Assembly: GCA_017458675.1 (NCBI GenBank)
Contig: JAFTAM010000151.1
Coordinates: 1-44,085, forward strand
Origin: a bacterium
GTDB lineage: Bacteria; Vulcanimicrobiota; Xenobia; Xenobiales; Xenobiaceae
DNA: 44,085 bases
Direction: 5' to 3'
Shown here: one piece after another, positions 1 through 6,172 of the stretch
Layout of the letters: each line of letters opens with the position of its first letter
Position numbering within the stretch: the stretch's first letter is position 1
The notes under the pieces: model-generated
Told to the model about the DNA's origin: nothing
Databases searched by the model: none
What the model saw: the letters and a program-made list of their open reading frames with translations, nothing else
Translations under genes and position numbers: made by a program

Positions 1-93
1 GCTTAGATCAAGGAAAGACATGTTTTATGGGGGTAAGGGGGATTGTGCGCTTTTTACGGTTTCCGCATGTTCCTATTATCAAAGCATGCATAG

Positions 94-143
94 AAAAAGG
101 GCCTGCGAAAAAAGATTTCTCATTTTTTCACAGCCCCTTTTTT
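94..143. terminator. Long terminator-like hairpin
   Basis: Arms at 94-113 and 123-142 pair at 18 of 20 positions around a 9-nt loop. The stem is A-rich on one side and T-rich on the other with a GC core, so it could end transcription from either side. The gene it would serve lies outside the window on the left. Confidence 0.6.
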
Positions 144-154
144 GATGGCGGAAT

Positions 155-376
155 GAAGACGCCCCTATCGGGGCTAATGAAGGAATGAAGACGCTTCGCT
201 AATGAAGGAATTGGAATGAGAGAAATGAGTTAATGTGGGCGTCTTCACTTCATTAGGCGGCTTAGCCGCCGTCTTCATAAGCGAGCGCAGGGAGCGCCTT
301 CATTAGGGCTTTGCCCGTCTTCATTTCTCTTGCCCCTAACGGGGCTAAAATGGGGGCGTCTTCACTTCATTAGGCG
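155..376. repeat. Cluster of constant-end, variable-stem hairpin modules
   Basis: Four modules share the ends GAAGAC and TAATGAAG but differ in the self-complementary core between them. Forward copies lie at 155-182 (core GCCCC-tatc-GGGGC) and 187-207 (core GC-ttc-GC). Inverted copies lie at 248-276 (GGCGGC-tta-GCCGCC) and 298-322 (GGGC-ttt-GCCC). Decayed versions sit at 277-300 and 331-344. A 23-bp direct repeat, GGGCGTCTTCACTTC and its continuation, occurs at 237-259 and 354-376. I do not recognise the family. This cluster, with the hairpin at 94-143, fills the gene-free first 445 bases. Confidence 0.8.
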
Positions 377-445
377 TGCGCGGAGCTGCGAGCTATATCT
401 GCATCAAAATAGGTGCGCGAAACTTATTGTTAAAAGGAGAGTCCG

Positions 446-640
446 ATGCAAAAAGACCTGTCCGCCATATTCGAAGACGAACCGAAACAGTGGGGATTTC
501 GCGGCGATCCGTATTTTTGGGCTCAATTGCGGGAAGATTTCGCCGGCAAAGAATTTCCTTGCGACGAAGATATAATCGTCGAAACGGCGTGTAAGAAATT
601 TGAGTCTGTTTCCGGAGTTCCGCTGACATATGACGCCTGA
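446..640 (+). CDS. Small conserved-looking protein of unknown function (64 aa)
   Basis: The ATG at 446 follows a good ribosome binding site (AAAGGAGAG about 7 nt upstream). The 64-residue product is acidic and soluble, with no signal peptide or membrane segment. It includes the stretch EPKQWGFRGDPYFWAQL near residues 12-28. I have an impression of similar small proteins (WGLRGDPYFW-like) in gut bacteria, always followed by a second tiny gene, but I cannot name a family. The next reading frame starts 6 nt downstream in the same orientation, so the two are probably cotranscribed. Longer frames overlapping this region in other phases have no ribosome binding site and run into the repeat cluster. 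Confidence 0.65.
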   Translation: MQKDLSAIFEDEPKQWGFRGDPYFWAQLREDFAGKEFPCDEDIIVETACKKFESVSGVPLTYDA

Positions 641-646
641 CCTTAT

Positions 647-760
647 GTGGAAAGATATGCTCATGGCGGGATGTCTTCCGGGCGTCTTTCCGGTGTCTTC
701 TGGATTGGGCGGGGGATGGCTAAAATACTTGAAAATTACAAAAAGCTTTTAAACCCTTAG
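647..760 (+). CDS. Tiny partner protein (37 aa), GTG start
   Basis: The frame opens with GTG at 647, six bases after the stop of the preceding small gene, and closes with TAG at 758-760. The product reads VERYAHGGMSSGRLSGVFW and then continues through KILENYKK to the end. The Gly-Gly-Met-Ser-Ser-Gly block and the Phe-Trp pair look constrained, and I vaguely associate this pattern with a second small protein following the WGxRGDPYFW type. No clear ribosome binding site precedes it, so translation would have to be coupled. It could instead be a decayed gene: the part after the Phe-Trp pair looks less regular. Function unknown. Confidence 0.45.
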   Translation: MERYAHGGMSSGRLSGVFWIGRGMAKILENYKKLLNP

Positions 761-844
761 CGCGTTCGAAGTAATATGAAGGCTTGAACGGAGCCGCATT
801 TTGCATTATATGCCGCCTTGAGATTGCGAGCGCTTCATCGCTTG

Positions 845-874
845 TCATTCTGAGCGCCGCGAAGAATCTATACC
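845..874 (+). repeat. Short dispersed repeat (TCATTCTGAGCG family)
   Basis: The sequence matches TCATTCTGAGCG-N-GCGAAGAATCT, which recurs at 13630, 21643, 21673, 43958 and, inverted, near 24787, always between genes. It is the common core of the larger repeats in this window. The rest of 761-970 holds no gene that I can support. Confidence 0.6.
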
Positions 875-900
875 TTTTTGGCGTACTTCGCCATCGAAAG

Positions 901-928
901 ACGGCAGTCCGCAGCGGCTGCCGTTTTT
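901..928 (+). terminator. Intrinsic terminator
   Basis: ACGGCAG and (C)TGCCGT form a GC-rich stem followed by TTTTT at 923-927. It lies about 140 nt downstream of the two small genes and in their orientation. Confidence 0.55.
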
Positions 929-970
929 GATTATCCTCCCTGCCGTTTATTTTTTCTCGGCGTTTTCCCC

Positions 971-1000
971 TTGACTTCGCCGTTCGGCTAATATTATAAT
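971..1000 (+). promoter_or_regulatory. Promoter of hipBA
   Basis: TTGACT at 971-976 and TATAAT at 995-1000 are separated by 18 nt, a strong housekeeping-type promoter. The spacer contains CGCCGTTCGGC. The same core returns as AGCCGTTCGGCT at about 1015-1026 and inverted as GCGAACGGCG at 1057-1066. All three lie between the -35 box and the hipB start, so they are natural candidates for HipB operators. Confidence 0.7.
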
Positions 1001-1069
1001 TTTTCTGCAAAATTTAGCCGTTCGGCTTATTTTCTTGTCGAATCTAAATAATTTGTGCGAACGGCGAAG
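975..1069. repeat. 95-bp repeat, copy 1 (left of hipBA)
   Basis: The unit begins CTTCGCCGTTCG and ends with the exact reverse complement CGAACGGCGAAG. It matches 2636-2730 at 86 of 95 positions with no gaps. The two copies lie in the same orientation on either side of hipBA. The unit overlaps the hipBA promoter. Confidence 0.85.
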
Positions 1070-1082
1070 ACGGAGGCCTGCC

Positions 1083-1301
1083 ATGAAAATTGCCGACGCT
1101 AAATCGTTTGGCGATACTTTAAGGAAAAGGCGCAAAGAGTTGGGCTATACGCAGGCTTATATCTCTGAATTTACAGGATTCAGCGTGAGTTTTCTCTCCG
1201 ATCTGGAAAACGGCAAGCCTACGGCTGAACTGGAAAAAGCGCTGCATTTGGCAAATCTGCTGGGGCTTGACTGCAGTCTTACCGTCAGAGGGTCGCGATG
1301 A
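1083..1301 (+). CDS. hipB: HipB-like antitoxin, XRE-family DNA-binding protein
   Basis: The ATG at 1083 is chosen because GGAGG lies 7 nt upstream; an in-frame upstream extension would run through the promoter and repeat. The 72-residue product is essentially one helix-turn-helix domain of the Cro/C1 (XRE) type: RKRRKELGYTQAYISEFTG followed by a recognition helix with SFLSDLENGKP. In HipBA systems the antitoxin sequesters the kinase and represses its own promoter. The stop overlaps the hipA start by 4 nt (ATGA), typical of translational coupling. Likely operators are the repeated GCCGTTCG motifs just upstream. A restriction-modification controller protein is the main alternative, but the downstream hipA settles the call. 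Confidence 0.9.
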   Translation: MKIADAKSFGDTLRKRRKELGYTQAYISEFTGFSVSFLSDLENGKPTAELEKALHLANLLGLDCSLTVRGSR

Positions 1302-2575
1302 AAAATTATCAGGTCAGCATCGAGCGAAACGGCGTGCAGATTCCGGTCGGCGCCATTGTGGGTGAAAGCCATAAAGACGCCCGTTTTGCCTATGACCTCA
1401 GCTATCTGAGCGAGGCGGACGCAGTTCCTGTTTCGATCAGTCTGCCGCTGCAGAGCGAACCGTTTTCGGCAGAGCGTACAAAGGCATTTTTTGACGGGCT
1501 GCTGCCGGAAGGCTTTACAAGGCAGTCCGTTGCTCAGTGGATGCATCTGGATGCAGGCGATTATTTGTCCGTTCTCTGCGGCCTGGGACGCGAATGTCTC
1601 GGCGCGCTGCAGATAACGGACGGGCTGGAAAATGTTTCTGCCTCCTATGAACGGATTACGGAGGATCAAGTACGGAAATTAGCTGCGGAGGGGGCGGCAA
1701 AATCTGCGGAGCTGGTCGCGAAGGCGCATCTTTCCCTGACGGGCGCGTCAGGCAAAGTCGGACTCTATTTTAATGAACCGGAAAACATGTGGTATTTGCC
1801 GAAAGGCACTGCGCCGAGCACCCATATTGTTAAGCAAAGCCATGTACGTCTGAACGGTATCGTTGCTAATGAGCAGCTTTCGCTGCTTACTGCGGCTGAA
1901 TGCGGTATTGATATTCCACAGAGCTTTATCATCAACACAGGCAGCGGCAGAGATGGAGAAGTATTGTTGGCTACGCGCCGATATGACCGTGTTTTTGACG
2001 GCAGAAAACGTATCGGCGCCCTTCCCTGTCCTATGCGGCTGCATCAGGAGGATTTTGCTCAGGCCATGGGGGTTGCCGCGGCGAAGAAATATGAGAGGCG
2101 CGGAGAAGCTTATCTCAGAAAAATGTTTCAGATTCTCCGAGCGCATTCCGCAGATCCGATGACCGATACGCTGAAGCTGTGGGATGCGGTGATCTTTGAT
2201 TACCTTATCGGAAATACGGACGCTCATATCAAGAATTTTTCTCTGCTCTATAGCTCTGATATGAAAGAAAAGCGGCTGGCGCCGATTTACGATATTGTAA
2301 GTACGGTAATATATGAGAGCAGTACCCGCGATATGGCGTTCAGTATCGGCGATATTTATTCAATCGATGAAATCGGTGAGGAATCATTACGCAAGGCGGC
2401 TGCGGACGCAGGAATTGGCCGGCGTATTGCAATGAAGCGTTTTAATGCGCTGCGGGAAAGCTTCTGTTCCGCGCTGAAAAAATCAGCAGGGAAACTTGTC
2501 CGCTCAGGCTTTGACAGCGCTGCGCTAATTGCCGCTAAGATAGTTCGCAGCGGCGGGATTGCTAAGTGGATATAA
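1298..2575 (+). CDS. hipA: HipA-family serine/threonine kinase toxin
   Basis: This 425-residue protein has the HipA hallmarks in order: an N-terminal subdomain, the P-loop-like segment SLTGASGKVGL at 146-156 (S146 sits where E. coli HipA has the autophosphorylated S150), THIVK at 175-179, the catalytic GNTDAHIKNFS with D308, and the metal-binding APIYDIVS with D332. E. coli HipA phosphorylates glutamyl-tRNA synthetase and stops growth; the target here is unknown. Length fits the family (about 440). All catalytic motifs are intact, so the toxin is probably active. It is coupled to hipB, and both are bracketed by 95-bp repeats, which suggests the pair is or was mobile or duplicated. Confidence 0.92.
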   Translation: MKNYQVSIERNGVQIPVGAIVGESHKDARFAYDLSYLSEADAVPVSISLPLQSEPFSAERTKAFFDGLLPEGFTRQSVAQWMHLDAGDYLSVLCGLGRECLGALQITDGLENVSASYERITEDQVRKLAAEGAAKSAELVAKAHLSLTGASGKVGLYFNEPENMWYLPKGTAPSTHIVKQSHVRLNGIVANEQLSLLTAAECGIDIPQSFIINTGSGRDGEVLLATRRYDRVFDGRKRIGALPCPMRLHQEDFAQAMGVAAAKKYERRGEAYLRKMFQILRAHSADPMTDTLKLWDAVIFDYLIGNTDAHIKNFSLLYSSDMKEKRLAPIYDIVSTVIYESSTRDMAFSIGDIYSIDEIGEESLRKAAADAGIGRRIAMKRFNALRESFCSALKKSAGKLVRSGFDSAALIAAKIVRSGGIAKWI

Positions 2576-2635
2576 TAGTTCGCATTAAAATGCATGTACT
2601 TGTTTGCAGTATGGAAATAATGTCTCTCCCTTAAA

Positions 2636-2730
2636 CTTCGCCGTTCGGCTAATATTATAATTTTTCTGAGGAATTTAGCCGTTCGGCTCATTTTCTTATT
2701 GAGCCTGAATAATTTGTGCGAACGGCGAAG
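2636..2730. repeat. 95-bp repeat, copy 2 (right of hipBA)
   Basis: This is the second copy of the unit at 975-1069, in the same orientation with the same 12-bp inverted ends. Here the -35 region is weaker (TTAAAC) and no hipB follows. The nine differences from copy 1 fall mainly in the inner part. Confidence 0.85.
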
Positions 2731-2774
2731 AAAAAACTGTGGCCGGGCGGCAATGCAGCTTCTTCGGCGGGCGC

Positions 2775-2820
2775 AAAAAAAAGCAGCTCGGCGGAGCTTG
2801 TCCGCGGGGCTGCTTTATTT
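2775..2820 (-). terminator. Intrinsic terminator of the secreted protein gene
   Basis: Read on the minus strand, AAAGCAGC pairs with GCTGCTTT around a CCGCGGA/TCCGCCG inner stem, followed by eight Ts. It lies directly after the stop of the minus-strand gene at 2836. Confidence 0.8.
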
Positions 2821-2835
2821 ATCTGGCGCCCAGGT

Positions 2836-3816
2836 TTACTTAATGCCGAATACGGAGTTGCTTAAGCCGACGTATTTGTCCAGAGGCATGGTATTTTTGC
2901 TGGAACGGTAGGTCGCCGCGCCGGATTCAAAGAGGAAGTAGGCGTTGGAGGAACCGATGTAGCAGCCTTCGGCCATGTTGGGGAAAGTGAAGGTCTTGAG
3001 GGGACTGGTATATCTCTTGGGACCGGTAAACTTGTAGGAATAGACTTTGGATTTGTTGGTGCGTCCGTAGGAAGAGGTTACGAGCATATAATTGCCGCGA
3101 ATAGATATTCCCTGAATTTTGGGCACGCCGGAAATAGTGAATTTGCCCTTCTTGGCAATGGCGCTGCCGTTTACGGAGTAATAGTAAATATCGCTGGTTT
3201 TGGAGGTCTCGCTGAAGGTCCCCACATACAGGCAGCCGTTGGCGGCGCAGAGATAGGAGGGCGTTGTGGCCACGGAGCGCTTGGCCTGAGTGTAGATCGT
3301 CCAATATTTGTGGCCGATAGAGTCCTTAACCGAGGAATACTTGTAGGCGCGCAAGTACTTGCCGCTCTGGCTGTCGCAGACCCAGACGTAATCGCCGCAC
3401 TTGGCCAGGCCGCCGACGTGGCAGTTGTTGTCAAGAATTAAAGTAGACTGGTATTTTCTGGTTTTGTCGTCTATGACATAGATGACGGAGCGGTGATTTT
3501 TTCCGCAGCCGCAGTAGGCGGAAATGAGCAGATAGTCGCCGGCGAAGGTGAGGCCTTGAGGAACCATGCCTTTGCAGACGGTTACGGTTTTGCCGTCGGA
3601 GGTACGGGTTACGGCCTTATTGAGACCGGGAATAATTCCGGAAGCTTTGATGGCGCCCACGTTATTTTTCAGATAATTCCAGGCCGCGGTTGTGCTTTGA
3701 GAGATAGCGGCCACGGTGGTGACGTGCGATTCGGCTTCAGCCTGATTGGGGGCGAGGAAAAGACATAGGCTCAGCGCCAGAATGAGCGATAGTATAAGGC
3801 GCGGGACGTTTTTCAT
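2836..3816 (-). CDS. Secreted protein, probably beta-propeller-like
   Basis: The 326-residue product starts with a classical signal peptide (KNVPRLI, a Leu-rich core, then NQAEA before the likely cut near residue 28), so it is exported. The mature part is rich in Tyr, Ser and Gly. It shows recurring short blocks such as GDYLLISAYCG, GDYVWVCD, GCLYVGTFSE, GNYMLVTSSYG and NAYFLFESG. These look like the strands of a repeated beta-sheet fold, with a clear echo of six- or seven-bladed propellers. No catalytic motif is evident. The start has a strong ribosome binding site (AAAGGAGG) and the gene ends in a good terminator, so it is probably a single-gene unit. Function unknown. Confidence 0.8.
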   Translation of the reverse strand: MKNVPRLILSLILALSLCLFLAPNQAEAESHVTTVAAISQSTTAAWNYLKNNVGAIKASGIIPGLNKAVTRTSDGKTVTVCKGMVPQGLTFAGDYLLISAYCGCGKNHRSVIYVIDDKTRKYQSTLILDNNCHVGGLAKCGDYVWVCDSQSGKYLRAYKYSSVKDSIGHKYWTIYTQAKRSVATTPSYLCAANGCLYVGTFSETSKTSDIYYYSVNGSAIAKKGKFTISGVPKIQGISIRGNYMLVTSSYGRTNKSKVYSYKFTGPKRYTSPLKTFTFPNMAEGCYIGSSNAYFLFESGAATYRSSKNTMPLDKYVGLSNSVFGIK

Positions 3817-4137
3817 ATACTGCAGCCTCCTTTAGTTTATGCGCATATGCATTATTATAACGCAAATCGGGGAAATATTTATCTGATTATCAGTAAATTT
3901 TCAGTTTCAGCCGAAGATTTGCGCATTGGGCGAAAGAGGAGGAAAGCGTGGGATTATTTATCACAGAATGATTGACTTACCGCTGAAAACTGCGGCAAGA
4001 AAGAGCGGACGGCTGAAAATCGGCGGTATTTTCAGCTTTTTTTCAAATTTAAAAGGTTTTTTTTTGTCAAAGTTATATTTTATAAAGTCCACAGATTATT
4101 TTAAGATGTTAATGACGGTTGAAGGCAGGTAGTTGAG
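3817..4137. promoter_or_regulatory. Divergent intergenic region
   Basis: These 321 bases separate two divergent genes. A perfect TATAAT on the minus strand (3854-3859) precedes the secreted protein gene by about 40 nt; I see no convincing -35 box. The half facing the phosphatase is AT-rich (4030-4110) with no clear promoter. An open frame at 3926-4132 has no ribosome binding site and I do not call it. Confidence 0.4.
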
Positions 4138-4977
4138 TTGCGGCAGAGTGATATCCGTTCAGATAATTATTCGGTCTTTGCGCTGTGTGAATGCGGGGAC
4201 AGCCACAGAAGCGCGGGCAAGCGCTGTCAGGATTTTGCCTATGGCTGCAAGGGAAGAGAATGCGCGGTTATCTCGGTCGCTGACGGACACGGCGACGTCA
4301 ACTATCCGCGTTCGGAAATCGGCGCCTGCATTGCAGCGATCTCCGGCGCTTACTGGATGAAAAAATTTGCCTTATATATGGAGCAGTCCCGAACCGATAT
4401 AAGCAGAGCCGGAGCGGAAATTGAAAAGCTGAAGAAGGTTATCTGCGAAAACTGGCTTCGGCAGGTCAAAGATGATCTGCGCAGCTTTCCTCTTACCGGC
4501 GCAGAACTGGAACATGTCGAGCGCAAGTACAGGGAAAATCCGCAGCGCACTTACGGTACTACGCTTTTGACGGCCTGCTGTACTTCAAAGTTCTGGCTGG
4601 CTCTGCAGCTGGGCGACGGGACCTGCGTAGCGGTCGGCAAAAACGGCGATATCTATGAACCCATTGAGGAAGATAAGCGCTGCCGGGGAAGCTTTACCAC
4701 CTCTATCAGCAGCTTTGAGGCTTACAAAGATATGAGGGCCTACTGGAGCGAGGAGCTGCCTGCGGCGGTATTTTTAGGCAGCGACGGGATTGAGAATTCT
4801 TATAAGAGCAAGGACAAGTTCCATGAGTTTTACCGCACCATCTGCAAATATATAAAAACGCATCATTTTGCGGGCGGCGTGGACAAGGTGCGCAGGTTTC
4901 TCCCCAATCTGACGGCCTCAGGATGCGGCGACGATGTTTCCGTAGCGGCGGTTGTCGACGTCAAAGCTCTGCGTTAA
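4138..4977 (+). CDS. PP2C-family protein phosphatase
   Basis: The 279-residue soluble protein carries the metal-binding motifs of PP2C phosphatases: QDFAYG near residue 31, VADGHGD at 48-53 (D49 and following), GTTLLTA near 140, LALQLGDGTCVAV, FLGSDGIENSY near 218, and CGDDVSVAAVV near the end. Such enzymes remove phosphate from Ser/Thr and often act with Hanks-type kinases; no kinase lies in this window. It resembles short stand-alone bacterial phosphatases that carry an extra helical segment, here about residues 75-130. TTG at 4138 is used because an AAGGCAGG-like site lies 8 nt upstream and no ATG is near. Start confidence is moderate, family confidence high. Confidence 0.85.
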   Translation: MRQSDIRSDNYSVFALCECGDSHRSAGKRCQDFAYGCKGRECAVISVADGHGDVNYPRSEIGACIAAISGAYWMKKFALYMEQSRTDISRAGAEIEKLKKVICENWLRQVKDDLRSFPLTGAELEHVERKYRENPQRTYGTTLLTACCTSKFWLALQLGDGTCVAVGKNGDIYEPIEEDKRCRGSFTTSISSFEAYKDMRAYWSEELPAAVFLGSDGIENSYKSKDKFHEFYRTICKYIKTHHFAGGVDKVRRFLPNLTASGCGDDVSVAAVVDVKALR

Positions 4978-5103
4978 AGGCTTACGGCAGAAACTCTGTA
5001 AAGCCGCCGAGTCGGCAAAGGGGGGAGCCGCCGGCTCTGCAGGCGCGGAAAGGCTCGTCGGCGCGGCAAAGGCGCTGCGGCGCGCGGCAGCGGAACGCCG
5101 GAC

Positions 5104-5132
5104 TTGACATAAGCCTGCTGCTCTGGTAATAT
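5104..5132 (+). promoter_or_regulatory. Promoter of tRNA-Gly copy 1
   Basis: TTGACA at 5104-5109 and TAATAT at 5127-5132 have ideal 17-nt spacing, ending 28 nt before the tRNA. Confidence 0.8.
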
Positions 5133-5160
5133 TATCGGCGTAATAAAGTTGCATAAAGAT

Positions 5161-5235
5161 GCGGAAGTAGCTCAGCGGTAGAGCATTGCCTTGCCAAGGC
5201 AAGGGTCGAGAGTCCGAATCTCTTCTTCCGCTCCA
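5161..5235 (+). tRNA. tRNA-Gly(GCC), copy 1
   Basis: A full cloverleaf folds: acceptor GCGGAAG/CTTCCGC, D-arm GCTC/GAGC, anticodon stem TTGCC/GGCAA with loop TTGCCAA (anticodon GCC), T-arm GAGAG/CTCTT, discriminator T and an encoded CCA. The T-loop is TCCGAAT, so position 55 is C instead of the near-universal U. The gene has its own promoter and terminator. Confidence 0.93.
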
Positions 5236-5239
5236 ATAT

Positions 5240-5269
5240 CAGCCTCGGATATCCGGGGCTGTTTTTTTT
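5240..5269 (+). terminator. Intrinsic terminator after tRNA-Gly copy 1
   Basis: CAGCC-CGG pairs with CCG-GGCTG, followed by eight Ts. Confidence 0.85.
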
Positions 5270-5344
5270 CTCAAAAATTATACTGAATAACACCGTCGTT
5301 AAGCTGAGAATAAATTTAGCTGAAAATGCCGCGAAAGCATATAT

Positions 5345-5545
5345 GCATTAAGCTTATAAACGTTTACTGTGTCATTGAGAGCGCAGAGAAGAATCTTTCA
5401 AACATGTTATGCATGTTTCCGCCATGTCGGTTTTGCTCTGCATTTAACTTTGAGGCTGCGCCTGGCTCGGACGCTCGCTTTTGCGCCGAACAAAACCTGT
5501 ATAAGCATGTATGTTTAAATCTGCTCTTGCTTAATTTACAGGCAG
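5345..5545 (+). repeat. Large dispersed repeat, copy A (diverged)
   Basis: This stretch matches the repeat of about 246 bp seen whole at 13557-13803. It retains the GAGCGCAGAGAAGAATCTTTCAA core, the GGTTTTG / CAAAACC inverted segments and the end GCTTAATTTAC. It lacks part of the left third. It occupies most of the gene-free stretch 5270-5580. Confidence 0.65.
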
Positions 5546-5580
5546 CGCTAAAAAAAAATTATTTTTTTTCTTCTATAGGG

Positions 5581-5609
5581 TTGACATCTGCATTGGTTTT
5601 GAGTAATAT
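5581..5609 (+). promoter_or_regulatory. Promoter of the tRNA-Lys / tRNA-Leu unit
   Basis: TTGACA at 5581-5586, a 17-nt spacer, and TAATAT at 5604-5609, 18 nt before tRNA-Lys. It uses the same box sequences as the tRNA-Gly promoter. Confidence 0.8.
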
Positions 5610-5627
5610 ACTGCCCGTAAGTGTTAC

Positions 5628-5703
<76 letters not shown>

Positions 5704-5710
5704 CCCCTTT

Positions 5711-5792
5711 GGGCGGGTGGCGGAATCGGTAGACGCGTTGGTCTTAGGAGCCAATGATTAAGTTCGTAAGGGTTCGAGCCCCTTCCCGCCCA
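5711..5792 (+). tRNA. tRNA-Leu(TAG)
   Basis: Acceptor GGGCGGG/CCCGCCC, anticodon stem TTGGT/GCCAA with loop CTTAGGA (anticodon TAG), a long variable arm, and T-loop TTCGAGC. The discriminator is A. The CCA end is not encoded (CTG follows), unlike the neighbouring tRNAs. It begins 7 nt after tRNA-Lys, so the two are cotranscribed. Confidence 0.93.
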
Positions 5793-5818
5793 CTGCCGAT
5801 TGGTTTATATGATTAAAT

Positions 5819-5893
5819 GCGGAAGTATCTCAGCGGTAGAGCATTGCCTTGCCAAGGCAAGGGTCGAGAGTCCGAATCTCTTCTTCCGCTCCA
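5819..5893 (+). tRNA. tRNA-Gly(GCC), copy 2, with altered D-stem
   Basis: This copy is identical to copies 1 and 3 except that G10 is T. That breaks the 10-25 pair at the base of the D-stem. It also carries C55 in the T-loop and an encoded CCA. It may be a weakened copy or pseudogene. A GCCGCC-TTCG-GGCGGC hairpin at 5905-5920 separates it from copy 3 and may aid processing. Confidence 0.8.
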
Positions 5894-5958
5894 CTTTTTC
5901 TCTAGCCGCCTTCGGGCGGCGGGGAAAGCTGTTCGGGAACGGACGGCAAATTTAATAT

Positions 5959-6033
5959 GCGGAAGTAGCTCAGCGGTAGAGCATTGCCTTGCCAAGGCAA
6001 GGGTCGAGAGTCCGAATCTCTTCTTCCGCTCCA
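5959..6033 (+). tRNA. tRNA-Gly(GCC), copy 3
   Basis: The sequence is identical to copy 1 over all 75 nt, including C55 in the T-loop and the encoded CCA. The flanks differ, so this is a separate gene and not an overlapping call. Confidence 0.92.
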
Positions 6034-6172
6034 CTGCAGATAAAGGCTGCCTCAAGGCGGTCTTTGTTTGTGTTTAAAGATAATTTATTCGCAAACCTTA
6101 GCGACGCGGGCTCTTTTGTATGAAGGGTGGACGAATAACGCCGCGAGTCCTAAGCAGTTCCTAGGAGGAAAA

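Noticed and set aside
155..376. Possible CRISPR array or integron attC sites
   Set aside because: There are no regular spacers or constant-length repeats for CRISPR, no GTTRRRY-type core sites, and no integrase or cas gene.
330..594. Open frames overlapping the hairpin cluster
   Set aside because: They run through repeats, lack ribosome binding sites and compete with the well-supported frame at 446.
3926..4132. 68-residue open frame before the phosphatase
   Set aside because: No ribosome binding site, AT-rich low-complexity translation and no recognisable feature.
5817..6077. Open frames across the tRNA-Gly copies
   Set aside because: They coincide with tRNA genes on either strand and have no coding features.
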